From NCBI GenBank assembly GCA_021849425.1, contig JAJZSY010000009.1, forward strand, positions 29,582 through 93,581: a stretch of DNA of 64,000 bases, read 5' to 3'. This DNA is from Pseudomonadota bacterium (lineage in GTDB: Bacteria; Pseudomonadota; Alphaproteobacteria; Acetobacterales; Acetobacteraceae). The notes under the pieces are model-generated. The model saw nothing but the letters and a program-made list of their open reading frames with translations, made no database searches and was not told the DNA's origin. The position numbers were made by a program, and so were the translations under genes. The number at the start of each line of letters is the position of its first letter. Within the stretch, counting starts at the first letter, position 1. Shown in pieces: positions 9,199 through 17,902 of the stretch.

Positions 9199-11232
9199 TT
9201 ACAGCTTCGCTTTCACTGCCGCAACGACCGCCTCGGCGGTGATGCCGAAATGCTGGAACAGTTTCTGGTAGGGCGCGCTGGCGCCGAAGCCGTGCATGCC
9301 GATGAAGGCGCCATCCGCCCCGAGCAGACGCTCCCAGCCGAAGCCGACCGCCGCCTCCACGCCGATGCGCGGGCCTTCGCCCAGCACCTCGGTGCGGTAG
9401 CCGGGGTCCTGGCGTTCGAGCAGTTCGAAGCTCGGCACCGAGGCGACGGCGACGGCGATTCCCTCGGCCGCCAGCATCTCGCGCGCCTTCAGCGCGAGGG
9501 CGACTTCCGAGCCGGTGGCGAGGATGGTGGCGCGCCGCTGCCCCTCGGCCGGAGCGACGACATAGCCGCCGCGGGCGGAGAGGTTTTCAGCGCCATGATC
9601 GCGCGGCAGGGTCGGCATCGCCTGGCGGCTGAGCACGAGCAGCACCGGCCCGTCCTTGTGCCGCAGCGCGATGTCCCAGCATTCGGCGGTCTCCATCGCG
9701 TCGCCGGGGCGCAGCACCAGCACGTTCGGCATGGCGCGGAACGAGGCGAGATGCTCGACCGGCTGGTGGGTCGGCCCGTCCTCGCCAAGGCCGATCGAAT
9801 CGTGGGTGAGCACGAAGATCGAGCGCACGCGCATCAGCGCGGCAAGGCGGATGGCCGGGCGGCAATAATCGGAAAAGATGAAGAACGTGCCGCCATAGGG
9901 GATCAGCCCGCCATGTAGGGCAATGCCGTTCAGCGTGGTCGCCATGCCATGCTCGCGCACGCCGAAATGCAGATAGCGCCCGGCATGGTCCTTCGCCGTG
10001 AACACGCCCATCGACGTGACGAAGGTGTTGTTCGAGGGGGTGAGGTCGGCCGAGCCGCCGACCAGTTCCGGCACCACCGGCACCACCGCGTCGAGCGCCA
10101 TCTGGCTGGCCTGGCGGGTGGCGATATTCGGCTTCCCGGCGGCGATCGTCTCGCGCAGGGCTTCCATCGCGGTCGTGTATTCGGCCGGCAGGTCGCCGGC
10201 GAGGGCGGCGTCGAAGGCGGCGCGCCGGTCGCTGGCGGCGTGGCGCTTCGCCCAGGCGCGGCGCGCGCCGGCGCCGCGCGCCCCGGCCGCGCGCCAGGGG
10301 GCGAGGATCCCGTCCGGCACGGTGAAGGGCGGCGCGGTCCAGCCGAGCAGCGCCTTGGCGGCGGCCGCCTCGTCGGCGCCGAGGGGCGAGCCGTGGGTGG
10401 CCGGGGTGCCGGCCTTTTTCGGCGCGCCGAAGCCGATGATGGTGCGGCAGGCGATCAGCGTCGGCTTGCGGCTGCGCAGGGCGAAGCGGATGGCGGCCTC
10501 GATCTGCTCGGGGTCGTGCCCGTCGATCCGGCGGGTGGCCCAGCCATAGCCGGCGAAGCGCTTCAGCACGTCGTCGGTCATCGCGATGTCGGTGCCGCCG
10601 TCGATCGAGATCTCGTTGTCGTCGTAAAAGACGGTGAGCTTGTCGAGGCCGAGATGGCCGGCGATGGCGCAGGCCTCGTGGGACACGCCCTCCATCATGT
10701 CGCCATCCGAGGCGATGACCCAGGTGCGATGATCGACCAGCCCCTTGCCGAAGCGGGCGGCGAGCATGCGCTCGGCGAGGGCGAAGCCGGTCGCCGTCGA
10801 GATGCCCTGGCCGAGCGGGCCGGTGGTCATTTCGATGGCGGGATGCTCGATCCGCTCGGGATGCCCGGCGGCGCGCGCGCCAAGCTGGCGGAACTGGCGC
10901 AGATCCTCGATCGACATGCCCTCGTAGCCGGTGAGGTGCAGCAGCGCGTAGAGCAGCATCGAGCCGTGGCCGGCCGAGAGGATGAAGCGGTCGCGGTCCG
11001 GCCAGTGCGGGTCGGCCGCGTCGAACTTCATGAACTTCGTCCACAGCACCGTGGCGACATCGGCCATGCCCATCGGCATGCCGGGATGGCCGGACTTCGC
11101 GGCCTCGACGCCGTCGATCGCCAGCGCGCGCACGGCGTTGGCAAGCTGTCGGGTCTCGGTCATCGGCCGGGCGAGGACCGCCTTCTGGCGCTCCAGCGCA
11201 ATCTCGTTGCCGGCGGTGTCGCTACTGGCCAT
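9199..11232 (-). CDS. tkt: Transketolase
   Basis: Transketolase moves two-carbon units between sugar phosphates using thiamine diphosphate and Mg2+ (non-oxidative pentose phosphate pathway and Calvin cycle). The protein has 677 residues, full length. Seen in order: GVEAAKSGHPGMPMGMAD near residues 41-58, the thiamine-diphosphate motif ASDGDMMEGVSHEA near 175, FYDDNEISIDG, the pyrimidine-domain FREHGMA-type segment (HFGVREHGMATTLNGI) and the C-terminal GMHGFGASAPYQKLF. The start is supported by AGGAGGG five bases before the ATG. It is first in the tkt-gap-pgk operon. The middle (about residues 310-335) is an Ala/Arg-rich linker between the PP and Pyr domains, slightly longer than usual. Confidence 0.96.
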   Translation of the reverse strand: MASSDTAGNEIALERQKAVLARPMTETRQLANAVRALAIDGVEAAKSGHPGMPMGMADVATVLWTKFMKFDAADPHWPDRDRFILSAGHGSMLLYALLHLTGYEGMSIEDLRQFRQLGARAAGHPERIEHPAIEMTTGPLGQGISTATGFALAERMLAARFGKGLVDHRTWVIASDGDMMEGVSHEACAIAGHLGLDKLTVFYDDNEISIDGGTDIAMTDDVLKRFAGYGWATRRIDGHDPEQIEAAIRFALRSRKPTLIACRTIIGFGAPKKAGTPATHGSPLGADEAAAAKALLGWTAPPFTVPDGILAPWRAAGARGAGARRAWAKRHAASDRRAAFDAALAGDLPAEYTTAMEALRETIAAGKPNIATRQASQMALDAVVPVVPELVGGSADLTPSNNTFVTSMGVFTAKDHAGRYLHFGVREHGMATTLNGIALHGGLIPYGGTFFIFSDYCRPAIRLAALMRVRSIFVLTHDSIGLGEDGPTHQPVEHLASFRAMPNVLVLRPGDAMETAECWDIALRHKDGPVLLVLSRQAMPTLPRDHGAENLSARGGYVVAPAEGQRRATILATGSEVALALKAREMLAAEGIAVAVASVPSFELLERQDPGYRTEVLGEGPRIGVEAAVGFGWERLLGADGAFIGMHGFGASAPYQKLFQHFGITAEAVVAAVKAKL

Positions 11233-11522
11233 GTCATCCCTCCTGTTCGGGCCCCGGTCTTAAGACCCGCGCCCGGCATCGGCAAGTCAGCTTTGATTCA
11301 TGCCCGTTAAGCATAATTAAGCCCGATGGGACGCGCGCCATGACCCCGCAGGTTTGCAGCCGGGGCGCGATGTTCAACCGCCGCGCCGGCGGCCGGGCTC
11401 ACGATGGCGCGAGAGCGCCGCGCCGGAGTGTGCCGGAAGGCAAATGATATCGCGGCGCCGGCTGGTCTTGCGGCATCCGCGCCTATATGGGGGCGGGAAC
11501 ACCTGTGGATGCGGAGACAGAG

Positions 11523-13274
11523 ATGGACGACGAGCTCGCCCGGACCGGATTTTTCCACCGCCTGATTTATGTCGCGAAGCCGTTTTTCCGTTCGGAAGAA
11601 CGGGCGATGGCGTGGGGGCTGCTGATCCTCAACGTCGTCATGGTGCTGGTGATCGTGGCGATGAACTATGCCCTGACGGTCTGGAACGGATCGTTCTTCG
11701 ATGCGATGCAGCGCTACGACGTGGCCAAGATCTGGCGCCTGTTCTGGATCTTTCTCGGGCTGGCCGCGATGGTCGTGGTGATCAACACCGCGAGCCAGTA
11801 TCTCGTGCAGATCTTCCAGATCCGCTGGCGGCGCTGGTTGACCGGGCACATGGTCGATGGCTGGATGGCCCGCCAGGCGCATTACCGGATGCAGCTCGAC
11901 GACCGCGATGTCGACAACCCCGACCAGCGCATTTCCGACGATATCGACTTCTTCACCGGCCAGACCGTGAACCTGCCGCTCAACGCCCTGCAGTCCGTCG
12001 TCACGATCGTCTCGTTCTCGGTGATGCTCTGGATGCTCAGCCGCAATCTCCGGCTGTTCGGCGTCTATGTCCCCGGCCTGCTGCTCTGGATGAACCTGAT
12101 CTATGCGATCGGCGGCACATGGCTGATCCTGATCATCGGCAAGCCGCTGTTCTGGCTCAACAATATCCAGCAGCGCATGCAGGGCAATTTCCGCTTCGAG
12201 CTGGTCCGCGTGCGGGATAATTCCGAGGCCATCGCAACCGCGCAGAGCGGCGAGGCGGAGGCGAAGCGGCTCAAGCGGAACTTCGCGCCGGTGGTCGAGA
12301 TTTTCTATCGCCGGGTCTACCGCACCGTGTTCGTCAACACGTTCAACTTCTCCTTCAACACGCTTGGCGGGCTGCTCGCCTTCGGCCTGGTCATCCCCTC
12401 CTACCTCGCCAAGCGGATCCTGATCGGCACGGTCTCGCAGACCAACAACGCCTTCGGCCAGACCCAGCAGGCCTTCGCCTTCATTCTCAACAATTTCAGC
12501 TCGATCGGCCAGGGCTACCTGTCGATCACCGAGTGGCGCGCGGTGGTCGACCGCCTCTACGCGCTGGAGGTGAGCCTGCGGCATCATCACGCCGCCGCCG
12601 CCGCGCCGCGCATCGTCCATGCGCGCGGCGACGATGCGGAACTCTCGGTCGAGCGCCTGTCGCTCACCCTGCCGGATGGGCGCAAGCTGCTCGATGCGCT
12701 CGATCTCCGGGTCGCGCCCGGCGAGCGGCTTCTGGTCAGCGGGCCGACGGGTTCGGGGAAAAGCACGCTGGTCCGCGCCATCGCCGGTATCTGGCCGTTC
12801 GGCGAGGGGCGGGTGACGACGCCCGCCGGGCGGATGCTGTTCGTGCCGCAGCGGCCATATCTTGCGAATGGCAGGCTGATCGAAAGCATCGGCTTTCCGT
12901 ATACCGACACCCTGGCCCCGGCGGAGGTGGCGGCGGCGCTGCGCCGCGTGGGGCTCGGCCATCTCGTCGACCGGCTGGAGTCCGAGCAGCCCTGGGACCG
13001 CGAGCTCTCGCTCGGCGAACAGCAGCGCATCGGCTTCGCCCGCTGCGTCTTGCTTCGCCCGGATGTGGTCATCCTCGACGAGGCGACCTCCTCGCTGGAC
13101 GAGGCCTACGAGGCGTCGATGTATCGCATTCTGCTCGAAGACCTGCCGGCGGCGACCATCATCAGCGTCGGTCACCGGTCAACCATCATCCGCTATCACG
13201 CGCGGCGGCTGCTGCTGACCGGCGATGGCGGCTGGCGCATCGAGACGCTGGCGGTCGCAGACCCTGTCAAATAG
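11523..13274 (+). CDS. SbmA/BacA-type ABC transporter, membrane and ATPase domains fused
   Basis: This protein has 583 residues. The ATG at 11523 is preferred over the in-frame ATG at 11487 because GGAG lies six bases before it. The N-terminal half has membrane segments (for example WGLLILNVVMVLVIVAMNYA) and the family signature region AMNYALTVWNGSFFDAMQ with DDIDFFTGQTVNLPLNALQS, typical of the ABC_membrane_2 / SbmA-BacA-like fold (YddA and vitamin B12 BacA types). The C-terminal half is an ATPase: Walker A GPTGSGKST near residue 406, signature LSLGEQQR near 495 and Walker B VVILDEATSSLDE near 515. Members move B12, long-chain acyl compounds or peptides; the substrate cannot be told here. 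It stands alone, convergent with the GT2 gene 13 bases away. Confidence 0.88.
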   Translation: MDDELARTGFFHRLIYVAKPFFRSEERAMAWGLLILNVVMVLVIVAMNYALTVWNGSFFDAMQRYDVAKIWRLFWIFLGLAAMVVVINTASQYLVQIFQIRWRRWLTGHMVDGWMARQAHYRMQLDDRDVDNPDQRISDDIDFFTGQTVNLPLNALQSVVTIVSFSVMLWMLSRNLRLFGVYVPGLLLWMNLIYAIGGTWLILIIGKPLFWLNNIQQRMQGNFRFELVRVRDNSEAIATAQSGEAEAKRLKRNFAPVVEIFYRRVYRTVFVNTFNFSFNTLGGLLAFGLVIPSYLAKRILIGTVSQTNNAFGQTQQAFAFILNNFSSIGQGYLSITEWRAVVDRLYALEVSLRHHHAAAAAPRIVHARGDDAELSVERLSLTLPDGRKLLDALDLRVAPGERLLVSGPTGSGKSTLVRAIAGIWPFGEGRVTTPAGRMLFVPQRPYLANGRLIESIGFPYTDTLAPAEVAAALRRVGLGHLVDRLESEQPWDRELSLGEQQRIGFARCVLLRPDVVILDEATSSLDEAYEASMYRILLEDLPAATIISVGHRSTIIRYHARRLLLTGDGGWRIETLAVADPVK

Positions 13275-13287
13275 GCGTTCCGCCGGT

Positions 13288-14193
13288 TCAGCCGAAGACG
13301 AACCAGAGCCGGAACAACAGGTTTTCAAGGGCGGTCTGCCGCGACAGGCCGGGGCAGCGCACGGCGCTCAGGCGTGGCGCCAACCCGCCCTCGAGCCCGG
13401 CGGAGATGCGGGCGAGATCGTCGCGCGCCGTCGCGGCGAGCAGGTCGCCATGCGCCTCGAGCTGGCGGACATGGCGCCGCATCATGGACATGAAGATATC
13501 CGGGCCGCGCTTGATCGCGCCGACGGCGCGCGCCACGGTCGTCCGCGGCGATCCGATCAGGTTGCCCTCGTGCTGCCGGTACAGCACGACGGGCCTGGGA
13601 TCGACGGTGATGGAACCGCCGCACGCGCTGACGACGATATAGCTCCACCAGTCATGCACCGTGCCGGCCGGGCCGGGGATACGCCGGATCAGGTCGGCGG
13701 CGGCGCGGTTCATCACCGCGGTGTTGCCATGCACGACGTTCTGCGTAAGGCAGGCGGGAAAGCCCGGCTTGCGGCCGGGCAGGCTGGAAAGCCGGCGGTT
13801 CTGGAGCCTGGCATCGACCAGATACTGGCGCGCGGTGTAGAGGTGCGCCCCGGTTTTCTGCCCGCTCAGCGCGAGGCGGGCGCGCGCGAGCTTCTCGGGC
13901 AGCCAGACATCGTCCTGATCGGCAAAGGCGATGATCCGGGCGTCCTGGGCTTCGGCGAGAAGGGAGAGGAAACTCTGCCCCGCGCCCAGATGGATTCGGG
14001 AGTTGGCCGCCTCGCGGCACCGTTCGGCACCGATCCGGCGGGTGAAATCCTCCATCATCTCACGCGTCGCATCCGACGAGCCATCATCGCGCCAGAGCAG
14101 ACGCCAGCCCCGATCCGTCTGGGCTTCGAAGCTCGCGAGCTGCTCGGGCAGAAACCGCGCCCCGTTATAGGTGGAGAGAAGGATGGTGATCAC
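13288..14193 (-). CDS. Family 2 glycosyltransferase (rhamnosyltransferase-like)
   Basis: The protein has 301 residues from a GTG start at 14193 that overlaps the rfbD stop (GTGA). The open frame continues far upstream, but that part is arginine-rich shadow sequence; the GT-A fold begins exactly at VITILLSTYNGARFLPEQL. Other marks are the DDGSSDAT nucleotide-binding motif, FADQDDVWLP (DxD-like) and HDWW followed by VLYRQHEGN near the end. This pattern is shared with rhamnosyltransferases of the RgpF/WcaA-like group. It is last in rfbB-rfbA-rfbC-rfbD-GT2, so transfer of rhamnose to a surface polysaccharide is a reasonable inference. Confidence 0.88.
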   Translation of the reverse strand: MITILLSTYNGARFLPEQLASFEAQTDRGWRLLWRDDGSSDATREMMEDFTRRIGAERCREAANSRIHLGAGQSFLSLLAEAQDARIIAFADQDDVWLPEKLARARLALSGQKTGAHLYTARQYLVDARLQNRRLSSLPGRKPGFPACLTQNVVHGNTAVMNRAAADLIRRIPGPAGTVHDWWSYIVVSACGGSITVDPRPVVLYRQHEGNLIGSPRTTVARAVGAIKRGPDIFMSMMRRHVRQLEAHGDLLAATARDDLARISAGLEGGLAPRLSAVRCPGLSRQTALENLLFRLWFVFG

Positions 14194-15095
14194 GGCGCGT
14201 CGCCCTGCGCGATGAGGGCGGGGACGATGCGTGAGGTGGCGTCCCGCCAGTGGGGCAGCGCGAGGCCGAAGGTTTGTCTGAGTTTCGTGCAATCGAGTCG
14301 GGAATCGGCGGGGCGGCGGGCGGGTGTGGGCCAGTCCGCGGTGGCGATGGGGACGATGTCGGGGCGGGGCGTGCCGTGGCGGGCGGCGATGGCGAGGATT
14401 TCGGTGGCGAAACCGTGCCAGGACGTGTCGCCGGCGCTGGTGGCGTGGATGATGCCGGCGAAGCCGGGCTGCCAGCCCGCGGCGAGGATGCGGGAGGCGA
14501 TGGCGAGGATGGCCTCGGCAAGGTCTTCGGCGGCGGTGGGGGCGCCGCGCTGATCGGCGACGACGCGCAGCGCCGGCAGGCGGCGTGCGGCGGCGATCAT
14601 GGTGCGGGCGAAATTCCTGCCGGTGGCGGAGAAGACCCAGGCGGTGCGCAGGATGATGGCATCCGCGCCGGAGGCGAGCACGGCCGCCTCGCCGGCGGCC
14701 TTGCTTTCGCCATAGACGCCGAGCGGGGCGATCGGGTCGGTTTCGGTGTAGGGCGCGCCCTTGCTGCCGTCGAACACATAGTCGGTCGAGACATGGATGA
14801 GCGGAATGCCGTGCGCGCGGCAGAGGGCGGCGAGGGCGGCGGGTCCGTCGCGATTGGCGCGGAAGGCGGCGTCGGCGCTGGTCTCGGCGGCGTCGACGGC
14901 GGTCCATGCGGCGGCGTTGACGACGAGGGCGGGGTCGGCGGCGCCGAAGGTGGCGGCGATCGTCTCCGGCGCGTCGAAATCGAATCCGGGGCGGCCGACG
15001 GCGCGGGCCGGGATACCGGTTCTGGCCGCATGGGCGGCAAGGGCGTGGCCGAGCTGGCCGCTCGCGCCGGTGATCAGGATCGGGCGGGTCGGCAT
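14190..15095 (-). CDS. rfbD: dTDP-4-dehydrorhamnose reductase
   Basis: RfbD carries out the final step of dTDP-L-rhamnose synthesis, reducing dTDP-4-dehydro-L-rhamnose with NAD(P)H. The protein has 301 residues. N-terminal Rossmann motif ITGASGQLGHAL (residues 8-19), then VNAAAWTAVDAAE, HVSTDYVFDGSKG and the catalytic YGESKAAGE (YxxxK), all standard for RmlD. The C-terminal segment RPADSRLDCTKLRQTFG is the sugar-nucleotide-binding region. It begins one base after rfbC ends, and its stop overlaps the GT2 start. Confidence 0.95.
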   Translation of the reverse strand: MPTRPILITGASGQLGHALAAHAARTGIPARAVGRPGFDFDAPETIAATFGAADPALVVNAAAWTAVDAAETSADAAFRANRDGPAALAALCRAHGIPLIHVSTDYVFDGSKGAPYTETDPIAPLGVYGESKAAGEAAVLASGADAIILRTAWVFSATGRNFARTMIAAARRLPALRVVADQRGAPTAAEDLAEAILAIASRILAAGWQPGFAGIIHATSAGDTSWHGFATEILAIAARHGTPRPDIVPIATADWPTPARRPADSRLDCTKLRQTFGLALPHWRDATSRIVPALIAQGDAP

Positions 15096-15096
15096 G

Positions 15097-15651
15097 TCAG
15101 AACCCGAACCACGGTTCGGCCGCGGCGAGGCGGGGCAGCAGCGTGTCCTTGTCCGAGAGCAGGGCGGCGCCGGCGGGAACCGGCCAGGGCAGGGCGAGAT
15201 CGGGGTCGTTCCAGATCACGCCGCGTTCGGAGGCTTTGTCGTAGGGGGCGGTGACCTTGTAGACGACTTCGGTCTCGGGCTCGGTGGTGCAGAACCCGTG
15301 CAGGAAGCCGGGCGGAATCCAGAGCTGGGCGCCATTGGCGGCGGAGAGTTCGGCGGCGGCGAAGCGGCCGAAACTGGGCGAGCCGTGGCGGATATCGACC
15401 GCGACATCCCAGATCGCGCCGCGCACGCAGCGGACGAGCTTGCCCTGGGCGAAGGGGGCGATCTGGCAGTGCAGGCCGCGGATGGTGAAGGGCCGGGTAG
15501 AGCAGGAGTGGTTGTCCTGCACGAAGGTTTCGCTGAAGCCGAGGGCGGCGAGCTTCGCCTGGTTCCAGGTTTCGCTGAACCAGCCGCGGGAATCGGCGAA
15601 GCGCGGCGGGGTGATGAGTTTCACCTCGGGCAGGTCGAGCGGCTGGATCAT
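15097..15651 (-). CDS. rfbC: dTDP-4-dehydrorhamnose 3,5-epimerase
   Basis: RfbC epimerises C3 and C5 of dTDP-4-dehydro-6-deoxy-D-glucose. The protein has 184 residues, the usual size. Visible motifs are the start [29 protein letters not shown] (where most members have NhSxS), RGLHCQ with the catalytic histidine, [13 protein letters not shown] and the C-terminal [11 protein letters not shown]. Cys follows the RGLH histidine where Phe or Tyr is usual, a small deviation that should not remove activity. The start overlaps the rfbA stop by ATGA. Confidence 0.95.
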   Translation of the reverse strand: MIQPLDLPEVKLITPPRFADSRGWFSETWNQAKLAALGFSETFVQDNHSCSTRPFTIRGLHCQIAPFAQGKLVRCVRGAIWDVAVDIRHGSPSFGRFAAAELSAANGAQLWIPPGFLHGFCTTEPETEVVYKVTAPYDKASERGVIWNDPDLALPWPVPAGAALLSDKDTLLPRLAAAEPWFGF

Positions 15652-16529
15652 GCGGCCTCGGCGTCGGCGAGTTCGCGCAGCGCGCGGCCGAGATCTGTCT
15701 TGCCGAGCCGCTTGGCGTGGTGGCGCAGCGTGTCGGCGTCGATGAAGCCCATGCGGAAGGCGACCTCCTCGGGGCAGCCGACGAGCTGGCCCTGGCGGGC
15801 CTGGATGGTCTGCACGAAGGTGGCGGCCTGCAGCAGCGAGTCCGGGGTGCCGGCATCGAGCCAGGCGGTGCCGCGGCCGAGCCGCTCGACGGTGAGGGAG
15901 CCGTCGTCGAGATAGAGCCGGTTGAGATCGGTGATCTCAAGCTCGCCGCGCGCCGAGGGGCGGATGCGGTGGGCGAATTCCGTCACCCGGCGATCGTAGA
16001 AATAGAGGCCGGTCACCGCCCAGTGCGAGGTGGGGGTGGCGGGTTTCTCGACGATGCCGGTGGCGCGGCCGGCCTCGTCGAAGGAGACGACGCCGTAGCG
16101 TTCGGGGTCGCGCACCTGATAGGCGAAGACGGTGGCGCCGTCCTTGCGGCTGGCGGCCTGGCGCAGCGCGATGGAGAGATGGTCGGCGTGGATGAGGTTG
16201 TCGCCGAGGGCGAGGGCGCAGGCCTCGCCGGCGAGCCAGTCCTCGCCAATCAGGAAGGCCTGGGCAAGGCCGTCCGGCGCGGGTTGGGCGGCATAGTCGA
16301 TGCGGATGCCGTATTGCGCGCCGTCGCCGAGCAGGCGGCGGAACTGCGGCAGGTCCTGCGGGGTGGAGATCAGCAGCAGGTCGCGGATGCCGGCGAGCAG
16401 CAGGGTCGACAGCGGATAGTAGATCATCGGCTTGTCATAGACCGGCAGGAGCTGCTTCGAGGCGGCGAGGGTGGAGGGGTGCAGGCGGGTGCCGGAACCG
16501 CCGGCGAGGATGATTCCCTTGCGAATCAT
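15648..16529 (-). CDS. rfbA: Glucose-1-phosphate thymidylyltransferase
   Basis: RfbA makes dTDP-glucose from dTTP and glucose-1-phosphate, the entry step to dTDP-rhamnose. The ATG at 16529 ([16 protein letters not shown]) gives 293 residues, matching the family, and overlaps the rfbB stop as ATGA. The longer open frame adds an unlikely arginine/proline leader. Seen: nucleotide loop GGSGTRLHP (residues 10-18), [29 protein letters not shown] (metal-binding Asp) and the [18 protein letters not shown] block that marks RmlA. Confidence 0.96.
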   Translation of the reverse strand: MIRKGIILAGGSGTRLHPSTLAASKQLLPVYDKPMIYYPLSTLLLAGIRDLLLISTPQDLPQFRRLLGDGAQYGIRIDYAAQPAPDGLAQAFLIGEDWLAGEACALALGDNLIHADHLSIALRQAASRKDGATVFAYQVRDPERYGVVSFDEAGRATGIVEKPATPTSHWAVTGLYFYDRRVTEFAHRIRPSARGELEITDLNRLYLDDGSLTVERLGRGTAWLDAGTPDSLLQAATFVQTIQARQGQLVGCPEEVAFRMGFIDADTLRHHAKRLGKTDLGRALRELADAEAA

Positions 16530-17581
16530 GCCGCGTGCCCGAGGCGCTGGCCGGCATAGAGGCGGGCGCGGATGGCGCGCCACCAGGGCTCGTTGGCCAG
16601 ATACCAGTCGATGGTGCGGGCGAGGCCGGCCTCGAAATCGTGCGCGGCGCGCCAGCCGAGCGCGGCCTCGCTGCGCGCGGGGTCGATCTCGTAGCGGAAA
16701 TCGTGTCCCGGCCGGTCGGTCACGAAGCTGATCAGCCGCTCGCGCGGGCCGGCGGGATCGGGCCGGCGGTCATCGAGCAGGCGGCAGATGGTGCGAACGA
16801 CGTCGAGATTGGTGCGGGGCTGCCGGGCGCCGATGGCGTAGGTCTCGCCCGGCGTGCCGGTGAGGGCGACGGCGAGGAGCGCCTCGGCGTGATCCTCGAC
16901 GAAGAGCCAGTCGCGCATGTTCGAGCCATCGCCATAGACGGGCAAAGGCTGGCCTTCGAGCGCGTTGATCAGCACCAGCGGGATGAGCTTCTCGGGGAAC
17001 TGCCACGGGCCGTAATTGTTGGTGGTGTTGGAGACGATGGTCGGCAGGCCGTAGGTGTGCTGCCAGGCGCGGACGAGATGGTCCGAGGCGGCCTTGCTCG
17101 CGGCATAGGGGCTGCGGGGGTTGTAGGGGGTGGTTTCGGTGAAGGGGGGATCGCCGGGTTCAAGCGCGCCGAACACCTCGTCGGTCGAGATGTGGTGGAA
17201 GCGGAAGCGCCCGCGGCCGGCTTCGTCCAGCGTGGCGAACCAGGCGCGGGCGGCCTCCAGCAGGACGAAGGTGCCGGTGATATTGGTGTCGATGAAATCG
17301 CGCGGCCCGTCGATCGAACGATCGACATGGGATTCGGCGGCGAGATGCATCACGATATCGGGCCGGTGCGCCTCGAAGACGGCGCGCATCGCCGCGGCAT
17401 CCGCGATGTCGGCATGAACCAGGTGATGGCGCGGATGCCCCAGCGCCTCGCCCAGCGCCTCATGCGACGCCGCATAGGTCATCTTGTCGACCGTCACCAC
17501 CTCATGAGCCGTATGGCCAATGACGCGCCGGACAACAGCAGACCCAATGAAACCACAACCGCCAGTAATGAGAAATTTCAT
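16526..17581 (-). CDS. rfbB: dTDP-glucose 4,6-dehydratase
   Basis: RfbB converts dTDP-glucose to dTDP-4-keto-6-deoxyglucose with bound NAD. The protein has 351 residues. It has the Rossmann site [12 protein letters not shown] (residues 6-17), [11 protein letters not shown], the active-site triplet in [21 protein letters not shown] with the catalytic Yxxx[18 protein letters not shown], and a C-terminal R-rich substrate region ([15 protein letters not shown]). It is first in the rfbBACD-GT2 operon. A roughly 320-base AT-rich spacer lies upstream and probably carries the promoter. Confidence 0.96.
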   Translation of the reverse strand: MKFLITGGCGFIGSAVVRRVIGHTAHEVVTVDKMTYAASHEALGEALGHPRHHLVHADIADAAAMRAVFEAHRPDIVMHLAAESHVDRSIDGPRDFIDTNITGTFVLLEAARAWFATLDEAGRGRFRFHHISTDEVFGALEPGDPPFTETTPYNPRSPYAASKAASDHLVRAWQHTYGLPTIVSNTTNNYGPWQFPEKLIPLVLINALEGQPLPVYGDGSNMRDWLFVEDHAEALLAVALTGTPGETYAIGARQPRTNLDVVRTICRLLDDRRPDPAGPRERLISFVTDRPGHDFRYEIDPARSEAALGWRAAHDFEAGLARTIDWYLANEPWWRAIRARLYAGQRLGHAA

Positions 17582-17902
17582 TTCAGATCAGGTATATCTT
17601 CAAAAATAAACGAGGCCGGTAATCCGGCTCGCTCAAATGTTAAAAATTATAGACAATTCGAAAACATTCTAGCCGCGGAAGAAGATTGAATCGCCTCACC
17701 TTCCACGTTTCAAACTAGCATCTCCATTCGTACAAGAAAACGGGCCAATCTAAGAAAGATTGAAATAATATTTTATATAATTCCAAAAAGATACTACAAC
17801 GTTAAGACAATACAAAAACATAGCGTAGGTTTTATTTTTTATACAATCAATGTTGCCTTCGAACACTTTCCGATCCCGAAGGCGCGAAAACCGCTCCGCA
17901 AT
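17582..17902. other. AT-rich spacer upstream of rfbB
   Basis: These 321 bases separate rfbB from the large glycosyltransferase and are strikingly AT-rich compared with the genes on either side, especially 17700-17850. I see no convincing ORF, RNA gene or strong hairpin. It most likely holds the rfbB promoter region and the 3' untranslated end of the large glycosyltransferase. The base composition could also mark an old insertion or a nucleoid-protein (silencing) target. Confidence 0.6.
17772..17799 (-). promoter_or_regulatory. Candidate sigma70-like promoter for rfbBACD
   Basis: On the minus strand TTGTAG and TATAAA are 16 bases apart, about 190 bases before the rfbB start and within AT-rich DNA. 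The match is reasonable for a -35/-10 pair, but AT-rich sequence gives such matches by chance. Confidence 0.3.
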
